From contig JANQGN010000648.1 in NCBI GenBank assembly GCA_028277295.1, forward strand, positions 1 through 6,294: DNA of 6,294 nt. Direction: 5' to 3'. Made by a program: the position numbers and the translations under genes. The stretch comes from Rhodospira sp. GTDB taxonomy: Bacteria > Pseudomonadota > Alphaproteobacteria > Rhodospirillales > Rhodospirillaceae. Positions 1 through 6,207 of the stretch are shown here, piece by piece. How positions within the stretch are numbered: position 1 is the stretch's first letter; each line of letters opens with the position of its first letter. The notes beneath the pieces were generated by a model. The model ran no database searches. It had not been told where the DNA came from and worked only from the letters and a program-made list of their open reading frames with translations.

Positions 1-345
1 ACCATGCTCAGGATCATTCGCAACCTGCTGCGCCAGCTTGGCTTCAACAACATTGATGAAGCCACCGACGGCAGCCAGGCTTTGCAGATTCTGCGAACCG
101 GGGAACACACCTATGGTCTGGTCATTTCGGACTGGAACATGGAACCCATGACGGGCCTTCAGCTTTTGCGCGAGGTTCGGGCCGACGCGAAGTTGAAGGC
201 CACGCCTTTCATCATGGTGACGGCGGAATCCAAGTCCGAGAATGTGATCGCCGCCAAGGAGGCCGGGGTCTCCAACTATATCGTCAAGCCGTTCAACGCC
301 GAGACGCTGAAATCCAAGATGGTGAGCGTGCTGGGCGATTTCTGA
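1..345 (+). CDS. cheY: CheY-type chemotaxis response regulator, 5' truncated by the window edge
   Basis: Single receiver domain that, as a CheY, would carry a phosphoryl signal from CheA to the flagellar switch in the cytoplasm. The open frame runs to the first base. The ATG at 4 is an internal Met: it aligns with Met17 of E. coli CheY (motif ..STMRRI..), so about 16 residues, including the acidic pair D12/D13, lie upstream. Counting from that Met, the phospho-acceptor is D43 in VISDWNM (E. coli D57), the switch Thr is T73 in FIMVTAE (T87), and the conserved Lys is K95 in VKPF (K109). A two-residue insertion after helix 1 relative to E. coli accounts for the offset. The protein ends right after the receiver domain with no output domain, which argues against a transcriptional regulator. 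Its codons end in A or T more often than those of the genes downstream. Alphaproteobacteria usually carry several CheY paralogs, so which one this is cannot be told. Confidence 0.9.
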   Translation, partial: TMLRIIRNLLRQLGFNNIDEATDGSQALQILRTGEHTYGLVISDWNMEPMTGLQLLREVRADAKLKATPFIMVTAESKSENVIAAKEAGVSNYIVKPFNAETLKSKMVSVLGDF

Positions 346-397
346 TCGTCTCCGGAGCGCCCGGCCCCTCGGACCACCCTGGCACCCCGGCCAGCCC

Positions 398-479
398 AGG
401 AGGTGCTGCCTTGGTTCACGCCGCTAGTCTCGCGACTCCCGCCACCAGCGGGCGAACGGCGCGCGGCGAGAGCAGGTGA
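398..479 (+). other. Perfect Shine-Dalgarno sequence and possible 22-codon leader ORF ahead of the MotB-like gene
   Basis: AGGAGGTG at 398-405 matches the anti-Shine-Dalgarno sequence fully. It overlaps the GTG at 403 that would open the longest form of the next gene, so it cannot serve that start. Six bases after AGGAGGT, a TTG at 411 opens a 22-codon frame ending in TGA at 477-479, one base before the ATG at 481. This layout would allow a translated leader coupled to the downstream gene. Two small hairpins lie in the same stretch: stem AGTC/GACT at 426-437 and stem CCCGC/GCGGG at 438-452. The predicted peptide resembles nothing I recognise. The rest of the gap, 346-397, shows no clear promoter or T-tailed terminator. 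The Shine-Dalgarno match is seen directly; the leader function is inference. Confidence 0.3.
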
Positions 480-480
480 C

Positions 481-1569
481 ATGGCCGCCGCCCCCGACTT
501 GCCTCGCCGTCTCGCGCGCTTGCCCGTGATCCCGGGCTATCCGGGCTCCCGCGCGAGCGCCGGACTCGCGGAGCCCGGCGCCAGCGCCCTGGCGGGGGCG
601 ATCGGTCGGGGCTCGCTGGTGTTGTTCCTTGCCCTTTACCTGTTGCTCCTGGCCTTTTTTATCATGCTCACGGCGCTCTCCAGCCTGGAACGGCAGCGCG
701 CCGAGGCGGTCATGGACAGCCTCACGATCACCTTCGCGCCAGGTCGCGCGCCCGTCGAGGCCGTCGTGCCGCTCGACGATCTGGCCGGAAACCGGCGCGC
801 CGCCGAAGCCTTCATCGCCCTGGTCACGGACCTGTTCCAGTCGGCCGTGCCCACCGTCCGCCTGCGCCAGACGGTGCCGGGCCGGGCCATGGAGATAAGG
901 ATGCGCGCCGAGGCGCTGTTCGAACCCGGCACCGACAGCCTGCGCCGCCCGCGCCAGACCATGCTGGACAGTGTCGTCGCCGCCTTGGCCGGCGCGCCCA
1001 AGGGCCTGCGGTTCGAGCTGGCGATGATCGCCGAGGTCGCCGAAACCCGCGACGCCAACGATGTCGCCGTGTTGCCCGTCGACGGCACCCATTTGGCGAT
1101 GCGCCGGGCGGGTGGCTTCGGCCGCTTCATGAACGACCGGGGCGCCGCCCAGGGCAGTGTCCTGGTGGGCCTGTCGCCAGGTGATCCGGACTGGCTGCGT
1201 TTCGTTGTCCGCGCCGTGGACGTGACCCGCTGGGATCCGGACCTCTCGGACCTGCCACCCGATGCGGTGGCCATTGACGCCTCGGCGGGTCCTGGCGACG
1301 ATGCCGACGGCGCGCCGCCGATGACCACGACCCCGGCCGGCATACGGGGTGCCCAAACCGGGGGCACCGGTGCTATGATGCCGCCACCCAACGGCGGATC
1401 GTCGGGGGAGACGCCACCAGGCCGGCCGATCGCGCGGCCCACGGTGGACTCTCGCCCGGCCGTGACGCCAGCGGACGGCGGTGATCGGGGGGGCACGGCA
1501 CAGGGGGGTGGAGACCAGCGAACCCCGAACCAGGACGATGGCACCGCCAGGGAGCGGACGGCGCGATGA
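481..1569 (+). CDS. Divergent MotB-like membrane protein lacking the proton-channel Asp and the peptidoglycan-binding motif
   Basis: 362-residue protein predicted to be anchored in the inner membrane with a periplasmic C-terminus. A cytoplasmic N-terminal stretch (1-44) is followed by one hydrophobic segment at about 45-66, ending LLLLAFFIMLTALSS. This matches the MotB segment of the next gene (LAFFVLLFAMS). Aligned on the shared LAFF, the essential MotB Asp is replaced by Ala51. Residues 136-255 look like a degenerate OmpA/MotB domain: EALFEPGTDSL resembles the LLFAGGRADI strand, and HLAMRRAG (204-211) resembles LSLARAAA. The GHTD motif is absent (AEVAE in its place). The last ~95 residues are a Pro/Gly/Thr-rich, probably disordered tail. 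I chose ATG 481 because AGGTGA lies just upstream and codons before it have weaker G/C bias at the third position. GTG 403 would add 26 residues. The stop overlaps the next ATG (ATGA), which implies coupled translation. It could be a non-conducting stator partner or a structural protein; the exact role is unknown. Confidence 0.75.
   Translation: MAAAPDLPRRLARLPVIPGYPGSRASAGLAEPGASALAGAIGRGSLVLFLALYLLLLAFFIMLTALSSLERQRAEAVMDSLTITFAPGRAPVEAVVPLDDLAGNRRAAEAFIALVTDLFQSAVPTVRLRQTVPGRAMEIRMRAEALFEPGTDSLRRPRQTMLDSVVAALAGAPKGLRFELAMIAEVAETRDANDVAVLPVDGTHLAMRRAGGFGRFMNDRGAAQGSVLVGLSPGDPDWLRFVVRAVDVTRWDPDLSDLPPDAVAIDASAGPGDDADGAPPMTTTPAGIRGAQTGGTGAMMPPPNGGSSGETPPGRPIARPTVDSRPAVTPADGGDRGGTAQGGGDQRTPNQDDGTARERTAR
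1550..1554 (+). promoter_or_regulatory. Probable ribosome binding site for motB
   Basis: GGGAG lies 11 bases upstream of the ATG at 1566, inside the end of the preceding gene. The spacing is at the long end of normal. With the ATGA stop/start overlap it favours 1566 as the start, with translation probably depending partly on ribosomes finishing the upstream gene. Confidence 0.4.
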
Positions 1570-2435
1570 GCGGCGCATATGGCGCATATCCCAAGCACGG
1601 CGCGGGGGAACGGCCCGGATCGGAGGGGCGATGGCCCCGCGACCCCCGGCTTGGCCCTCGACCCGGCGGCGGCGCCATGCCGCGACACGGACCGGCCTTG
1701 GCATCCGCATCAACGGCGGGCAGGACAAGCTTGGCCTGGATGGTCACCTTCAGTGATCTTGTGGTGCTGATGCTTGCCTTCTTCGTGCTCCTGTTCGCCA
1801 TGTCGGCCTTCAAGGCCGAGGCGTTCGAGCGGCTCACCGCCTCCCTGACTCAGGCGTTCAGCGGCGCGTCCCTCGCCCAGGGCCCGGACGCCCCCGTGAC
1901 CACCACCCGCGAGGACCAGGGTGGTCATGAGGCGCCGCGCGGCACCCGCCGCCCGCGCGCCCAGGATCTCGGCTACCTCGCGGCCGTGCTGAGCGACATG
2001 TTCGCCCAGGATCCCCGCTTCGGCGGCACCCTTGTGCAGAAGCTGGATGACCGCCTGGTGATCCTGCTGCCGGCCGATCTGTTGTTTGCCGGCGGTCGCG
2101 CGGACATTGCGCCCGAGGCCCGTCCGGTGGTGGCCGACCTCGGCGCGGCGCTGTCCAACCTGCGCAACCGCATCGCCGTCGCCGGCCATACCGATCCCCG
2201 GCCGGTGGCCGCCGGCAGCCCCTTTCCGGGCAACTGGGAACTGTCCCTGGCCCGCGCGGCCGCCGTGGCCAATGGCCTGCGGCGCGCCGGCTATGCCCAG
2301 CCGCTCGAGGTCTGGGGGCATGCGGCCACCCGCTTCGACGCCCTGGCCCCCGTGCCCGAGGCCGAACGGGATCGCCTGGCCCGCAGGGTCGACATCATCG
2401 TCCTGCCGGACCGCGTGGAGGGCCCGCCGGCATGA
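1566..2435 (+). CDS. motB: MotB-type flagellar stator protein with OmpA-like peptidoglycan-binding domain
   Basis: MotB anchors the MotA/MotB ion-conducting stator to peptidoglycan and supplies the membrane Asp that carries protons to drive flagellar rotation. In this 289-residue protein the membrane segment is at about 58-80, starting WMVTFSDLVVLMLAFF, with the channel Asp at D64. The motif closely follows the MotB consensus. A linker (about 81-165) leads to an OmpA-like domain at 165-285. It holds GHTD with D210, the MotB-typical NWELSLARA (223-231) with R230, and a final RRVDIIV strand; D210 and R230 match residues that contact diaminopimelate in this family. The start at 1566 overlaps the upstream stop as ATGA. 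An alternative Met at codon 38 (1677) would give an N-terminus closer to the usual MotB length, and the first 37 residues are Gly/Arg/Pro-rich and little conserved in appearance. No motA is in the window. ExbD/TolR and the ZorB defence protein share the segment type, but NWELS.ARA favours MotB. Confidence 0.85.
   Translation: MSGAYGAYPKHGAGERPGSEGRWPRDPRLGPRPGGGAMPRHGPALASASTAGRTSLAWMVTFSDLVVLMLAFFVLLFAMSAFKAEAFERLTASLTQAFSGASLAQGPDAPVTTTREDQGGHEAPRGTRRPRAQDLGYLAAVLSDMFAQDPRFGGTLVQKLDDRLVILLPADLLFAGGRADIAPEARPVVADLGAALSNLRNRIAVAGHTDPRPVAAGSPFPGNWELSLARAAAVANGLRRAGYAQPLEVWGHAATRFDALAPVPEAERDRLARRVDIIVLPDRVEGPPA
1572..1589 (+). repeat. Two-copy 9-bp perfect tandem repeat in the motB 5' end
   Basis: GGCGCATAT occurs twice back to back, at 1572-1580 and 1581-1589, starting just after the motB start codon. 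It encodes Gly-Ala-Tyr twice. The copy number is a multiple of three bases, so gain or loss of a unit would keep the frame. It may be chance slippage. Confidence 0.6.
2417..2422 (+). promoter_or_regulatory. Ribosome binding site for the exported AMIN/TPR protein
   Basis: GGAGGG lies 9 bases upstream of the ATG at 2432, within the last codons of motB. It is a strong, well-spaced site. It fixes the start at 2432, and that start gives an intact signal peptide. Confidence 0.7.
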
Positions 2436-5400
2436 TCTGTTTCCGTCCCCTCCCGCATGGCCTGGCCGCGCTGCTGTTGGTGGCGATCCTCGTCCTGGCG
2501 GCCGGTCCGCCCGCCGCCCGGGCGGCGTCGGTGTCCACCAGTGTCGGTGACGGCTTCGGCCGCATCGTCTTCGACTGGGATGTACCGGTCCGCTATACGG
2601 TGGAGATGCGCGGCCGCACCCTGGTGGCGCGCTTTGATGCTCCGGTCCCCGATGGTGCCTCGCTGATCGCCCGCCGTCTGCCCGCCTATGTGGAGACGGT
2701 GCGTCTGTCCGGAGACCGGCTTCAGGCCATCATGCCGCTCAAGGACGACTTCTCGCTCACCGCCTACCCCCGGGGCAGCGCCGTGGTCATCGAACTGCTC
2801 GGCGGTCCGCCTGGCGCCGCCGAGACCGCCAGGCCCGAGCGCCCCGTACCCGACCGAACCGCGCCGTCCCCGGCCCCCGTCGGCGATCCCGGGCGCATTC
2901 GGGTTCGCACCGGCGCCCACGACGGATTCCAGCGGATCGTCTTCGACTGGACCCGCCCGGTGGGGCACACGCTGGAGCGGCAGGGCGACGGCCTGACCCT
3001 GCGGTTTGATCGCCGGGTGCCGCTGGCCGTGGATCCCATCCGCCCGGACCTGCCGGACACGCTCACACAGGTCGGCGCCCGCCTCATCGACTCCGGCAGC
3101 GTGTTCACCGTGCGCGTGCCACCTGGGGCCGAGGCCCGCACCTTCGAGTCCGGCCCCAAGGTGGTGCTGGACATCACGCTCCCGCCCGACACCGAGCCCT
3201 CGGCGACCGCCGAGACCGAACCCCAAACCCAACCCGAACTCCAACCCGAACCGGCGCCGCCGGAGGCCGCCCCGGCCCCGTCCTCGACGGCGCCCGACGT
3301 GGCCGCGGTGCCGGCGACCCAGGCCCAACCCGCGCCGACGCCCGCTCAGGCCCCCGAGCCAACACCAACCCCGCCGGCCGAGGAACCGCCCGTTGACGGT
3401 GCCTCCGGAGAGGGCGGGCCGATGGCCGATGGTCCATCTACAGCGAACAACGATATCGCCGGCCCCGGGACGCCCCCCGGGGATCCCGCCAGCGACGGTC
3501 TGACGGCGGGTGAGGCCGGCGCCATGCCCGCCCCCATCATCGACGCCGCCGAGCCGACCCTCGACGCCGCCAGCATGGACCCGGAGGCCGGCGACGCGGT
3601 CGCCGAGGGACCGCGTGTCGTCAGCCTGGGATTCTCCTGGGACCGGCCGACGGCGGCGGCCGTGTTTCGTCGGGCCGGCTATCTGTGGGTCATTTTCGAC
3701 CGCTTCCAGGACGTGGACCTGTCCTTGCTGCGCCGCGCCGGGGCCGGCGTTGTGCGGACGGTCGAACAGGTCCGCATCGGCCCGGATTCCACCCTGGTGC
3801 GCATGATCACCGTCCCCGGCTACAACCCCAGTCTGCGCCGCGACGGTCTGTTGTGGGTGGTGGACCTGATGAAGCGGCCGCTGCGCCCGGAACGGCCCAT
3901 CGCGGTCCAGGCGCAGCCGCGCTCCCCGGTGGGGCCGCGCCTGTTGTTGCCCGTCATCGAGGGCGGCACCGTGATCCCGGTGATCGATCCGGAATTGGGC
4001 GACCAGTTCTTCGCCCTGCCGGTCATCCAGTTGGGCCAGGGCATCTTTCCGGAGCGCAGCTACCCCGACGCCACGTTGCCCGTCACCGCCCAGGGCGTGG
4101 TGGTTGTGCCGCATTCCGATCGCTTGCGCCTGCGCTCTAGCCGCAGCGGCGCCGAGGTCACAGCCGACGGCGGCCTGACCCTGTCGCCGGACGGGGCGCG
4201 GTTGCAAAGCCTGGCTTCCTTGAGCGGTGGCGAGTCCACCGAGGTCTTCGACATTCCCGGGTGGCGCCGCGAGTCGGAGCAGCAGAGCTTCACCGAAACG
4301 CTGCAGCAACTGCAACTGGCTGTCGCCATGACCCCGGACAGCGCGCGCCCCAAAGCCCGGCTGGAACTGGCGCGGTTCTATTTCGCCAACGGCTATGCCC
4401 CGGAAGCCCTGGGCGTGCTGCGAACGCTGGGCAACGACGCGCCGGAGACCATCAACACCCCGGCCTTCCGAGCCTTGCGCGGGGCCACCCAGTTTCTCAT
4501 GGGCCGCGATGGCGGGGCCGTGGACGACCTCAGCCATCCCAGCCTCGCCGACGTGGACGAGGCCGCCTTCTGGCGGGCGGCGGCGCAAAGCCGCCTGGGC
4601 TCGCCCGGGCTCCAGGCGCCGGTTCTGGAGGCCACCAGCGGTGTGCTGTCCAACTACCCGCCAGACGTGCGTATCCCGCTGGCCCTGGTGGCGGCCAACG
4701 CGGCCATCGAGGCCGGCGATGACCTGGCGGCCAACACGTTCCTGGAGGCGGCCCGCGACGAGGAGTACAACACCACCCACGACGAAGCGGCCATCCAGTA
4801 TCTGGAAGGCAAGCTGCTGGCCAGCACCGGGGCCTTCGAGGCGGCCATCGCCGCCTGGCGCGAGGCGGAGATGGGCTTCTCCCGCCGCTATGCCGCCCTG
4901 GCCACCCGCGACCGGCTGGACATGGAGTTTCGCCTCGACCTGATCACCAAGGACGAGTTGATCAACGGTCTGGAGACCTTGCGCTTCGCCTGGCGGGGCG
5001 GGGATTTCGAGTACGACCTGCTCACCGACCTGGGCAATCTGTACCTGGAGGAACAGCGCTATGGCGACGCCCTGCGGACGCTGCGCCTGGCGGCCTCCTA
5101 CTTCCAGGAGCGCCCGGGCGCCGAGGAGATCACCCGCACCATGCGGGCCACCTTCGACACCCTGTTCCTGCGCGGCGCCGCCAATGACATGTCGCCGGTG
5201 ACGGCCATCGCCCTGTTCGACGAGTTCCGTGAACTGACCCCGACCGGCGATCGCGGCGACGAGATGATCCGCCGCCTGGCCGACCGTCTGGTGTCGGTCG
5301 ATCTGCTCGATCCCGCCGCCGCCCTGCTGGAGCGTCAGATTCGCTACCGCTTGCGTGGCCTGGAGCGCACCAGGGTGGGCGCCCGCCTGGCGCTGGTCTA

Positions 5401-5959
5401 CCTGTTCAATCGCCAGCCCGGGAACGCGCTGGAGGCGCTCGACAAGACCCGCTACGCGCCGTTGCCCGAACGCCTGGAACGGCAGCGCCGCCACCTGCGC
5501 GCGCGTGCCCTGGCCGACACCAACGATCCGGTCGCCGCGCTGAGGCTGTTGGAGAACGATCCCAGCGAGGATGCCCGCGTGCTGCGGGCGGAAATCAACT
5601 GGCGCACCGAGAACTGGGCCGAGGCCGCTCGCGCCCTGGCCGAGTTGGTGCCCGAGCCGCCCGACGAGGACGGCGCCCCCCTCGACGAGAAGGACGCCTT
5701 CCGCCTCATCGACTGGGCCACCGCCCTGACCATGGCCGGCGACGACACCGGGGCGTCCCTGCTGCGCCGGCGCTACCTGCGCAGCCTGTCGGGTACGCCG
5801 TTCGAGGATGCCTTCGATCTGGTCACGGCCACACCCGAGACCGGCTTGATCGACATCGCCTCGGTGGGTGGCAAGATCCGCCAGGCGGAGCGCTTCCGGA
5901 GCTATCTGACCGCCTACCGTGACCGGCTGCGCGAGGAGCGCCTGAGCGCCATCAACTGA
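2432..5959 (+). CDS. Large exported protein with three AMIN-like beta domains and a C-terminal TPR solenoid
   Basis: 1175-residue protein, probably periplasmic. Residues 1-31 form a signal peptide: hydrophobic core LAALLLVAILVLAAG, likely cleavage after ARA (29-31). Two similar beta domains follow at about 33-125 and 155-250; they share DGF.RIVFDW (40-49 and 164-173) followed by P-V and alternating strands, as in AMIN domains of cell-wall amidases and secretins. A disordered Pro/Glu/Ala/Gln-rich linker spans about 251-393. A third, more divergent AMIN-like domain (GFSWDRP, 394-483) follows. From about 625 to the C-terminus the protein is helical with TPR-like units, for example LARFYFANGYAPEAL (646-660), YLEGKLLASTGAFEAA (790-805), LGNLYLEEQRYGDAL (867-881) and LALVYLFNRQPGNAL (986-1000). 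There is no other membrane segment and no visible catalytic motif. The start overlaps the motB stop (ATGA) behind a strong ribosome binding site, so it is probably co-produced with MotB. AMIN domains can bind peptidoglycan and TPRs bind proteins, so a scaffold around the stator is a reasonable inference. A role in cell-wall or envelope assembly is an alternative. Confidence 0.85.
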   Translation: MICFRPLPHGLAALLLVAILVLAAGPPAARAASVSTSVGDGFGRIVFDWDVPVRYTVEMRGRTLVARFDAPVPDGASLIARRLPAYVETVRLSGDRLQAIMPLKDDFSLTAYPRGSAVVIELLGGPPGAAETARPERPVPDRTAPSPAPVGDPGRIRVRTGAHDGFQRIVFDWTRPVGHTLERQGDGLTLRFDRRVPLAVDPIRPDLPDTLTQVGARLIDSGSVFTVRVPPGAEARTFESGPKVVLDITLPPDTEPSATAETEPQTQPELQPEPAPPEAAPAPSSTAPDVAAVPATQAQPAPTPAQAPEPTPTPPAEEPPVDGASGEGGPMADGPSTANNDIAGPGTPPGDPASDGLTAGEAGAMPAPIIDAAEPTLDAASMDPEAGDAVAEGPRVVSLGFSWDRPTAAAVFRRAGYLWVIFDRFQDVDLSLLRRAGAGVVRTVEQVRIGPDSTLVRMITVPGYNPSLRRDGLLWVVDLMKRPLRPERPIAVQAQPRSPVGPRLLLPVIEGGTVIPVIDPELGDQFFALPVIQLGQGIFPERSYPDATLPVTAQGVVVVPHSDRLRLRSSRSGAEVTADGGLTLSPDGARLQSLASLSGGESTEVFDIPGWRRESEQQSFTETLQQLQLAVAMTPDSARPKARLELARFYFANGYAPEALGVLRTLGNDAPETINTPAFRALRGATQFLMGRDGGAVDDLSHPSLADVDEAAFWRAAAQSRLGSPGLQAPVLEATSGVLSNYPPDVRIPLALVAANAAIEAGDDLAANTFLEAARDEEYNTTHDEAAIQYLEGKLLASTGAFEAAIAAWREAEMGFSRRYAALATRDRLDMEFRLDLITKDELINGLETLRFAWRGGDFEYDLLTDLGNLYLEEQRYGDALRTLRLAASYFQERPGAEEITRTMRATFDTLFLRGAANDMSPVTAIALFDEFRELTPTGDRGDEMIRRLADRLVSVDLLDPAAALLERQIRYRLRGLERTRVGARLALVYLFNRQPGNALEALDKTRYAPLPERLERQRRHLRARALADTNDPVAALRLLENDPSEDARVLRAEINWRTENWAEAARALAELVPEPPDEDGAPLDEKDAFRLIDWATALTMAGDDTGASLLRRRYLRSLSGTPFEDAFDLVTATPETGLIDIASVGGKIRQAERFRSYLTAYRDRLREERLSAIN
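2549..2950 (+). repeat. Intragenic duplication: two copies of an AMIN-like domain
   Basis: The 30-base stretches at 2549-2578 and 2921-2950 encode DGFGRIVFDW and DGFQRIVFDW; the last 15 bases, coding VFDW and the preceding Ile, are identical in both. The copies are 372 bases (124 codons) apart and each opens a similar beta domain, so the 5' third of the gene arose by an in-frame domain duplication. The span given runs from the first to the second core motif; the full domains extend further. Confidence 0.7.
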
Positions 5960-6207
5960 TGGCAAAGGTCCTTGAAGACAGAGTGTTGCTGCGTTGCGTG
6001 GCGGGTCCCGGCCGCCCGCCGCGGAGATGTTCGCCGCCAGATCGGCGCCGATCGACCCCAAGGTGTTGCATTCCGACCCCCGGGACGTCATTGAAGAATG
6101 GGGACCAGGGTCGCGTCGAGCCTCGAGCGGCGACCGGCGTCCTGATGCCCGGTCCGCATCGCCAGCCCCGCGCCGCCCGTCCCGTCCGTTCCGTCCGGCG
6201 AGCCCGC
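5960..6207 (+). other. Probable intergenic region between the AMIN/TPR gene and aat
   Basis: These 248 bases hold no gene I recognise. A frame opening at the ATG at 5959, overlapping the previous stop as TGATG, stays open and in frame into aat. Its product would be Arg/Pro/Cys-rich and its codons often end in A or T, unlike the real genes here, so I read it as non-coding. I see no T-tailed hairpin terminator and no convincing -35/-10 pair; TTGCAT at 6066-6071 has only a poor -10 candidate 17 bases downstream. A perfect palindrome lies at 6040-6053. The aat promoter and any operon terminator probably lie here but cannot be placed. Confidence 0.5.
6040..6053. repeat. 14-bp perfect palindrome in the aat upstream region
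   Basis: GATCGGCGCCGATC is identical to its reverse complement and sits about 155 bases before the aat start. It could be a dimeric regulator site or chance in GC-rich DNA. It is not followed by a T-run, so it is not a typical terminator. Confidence 0.5.

Noticed and set aside
4..345. Complete 113-residue response regulator starting at ATG 4
   Set aside because: Alignment to CheY places this Met at position 17 and the frame is open upstream to the window edge, so the gene is truncated and not short.
379..395. Sigma-54-like -24 box (CTGGCAC) ahead of the MotB-like gene
   Set aside because: The GC that should follow GG by 10 bases is displaced to 11 and the TTGC -12 element is absent.
424..1728. 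434- and 350-codon minus-strand frames opposite the MotB-like gene
   Set aside because: Arg/Gly/His-rich composition with no recognisable domains; both overlap well-supported + strand genes with clear membrane segments.
481..2435. Zorya-type defence system (ZorA/ZorB) instead of flagellar stator genes
   Set aside because: No ZorA-like MotA homolog, helicase or nuclease partner is present. The second protein has the flagellar MotB NWELS.ARA motif, and a CheY gene lies next door.
2291..6091. 1266-codon open frame on the minus strand covering the whole AMIN/TPR gene
   Set aside because: It is a shadow. Its first codon positions lie opposite the third positions of the sense codons, so stops would need TTA, CTA or TCA in the sense gene, and these are very rare at this GC content. 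The product is Gly/Gln/Arg-rich without domains, while the sense gene has a signal peptide, repeats and a ribosome binding site.
5960..6207. Rho-independent terminator after the AMIN/TPR gene
   Set aside because: GC-rich inverted repeats exist, but none is followed by a T-run.
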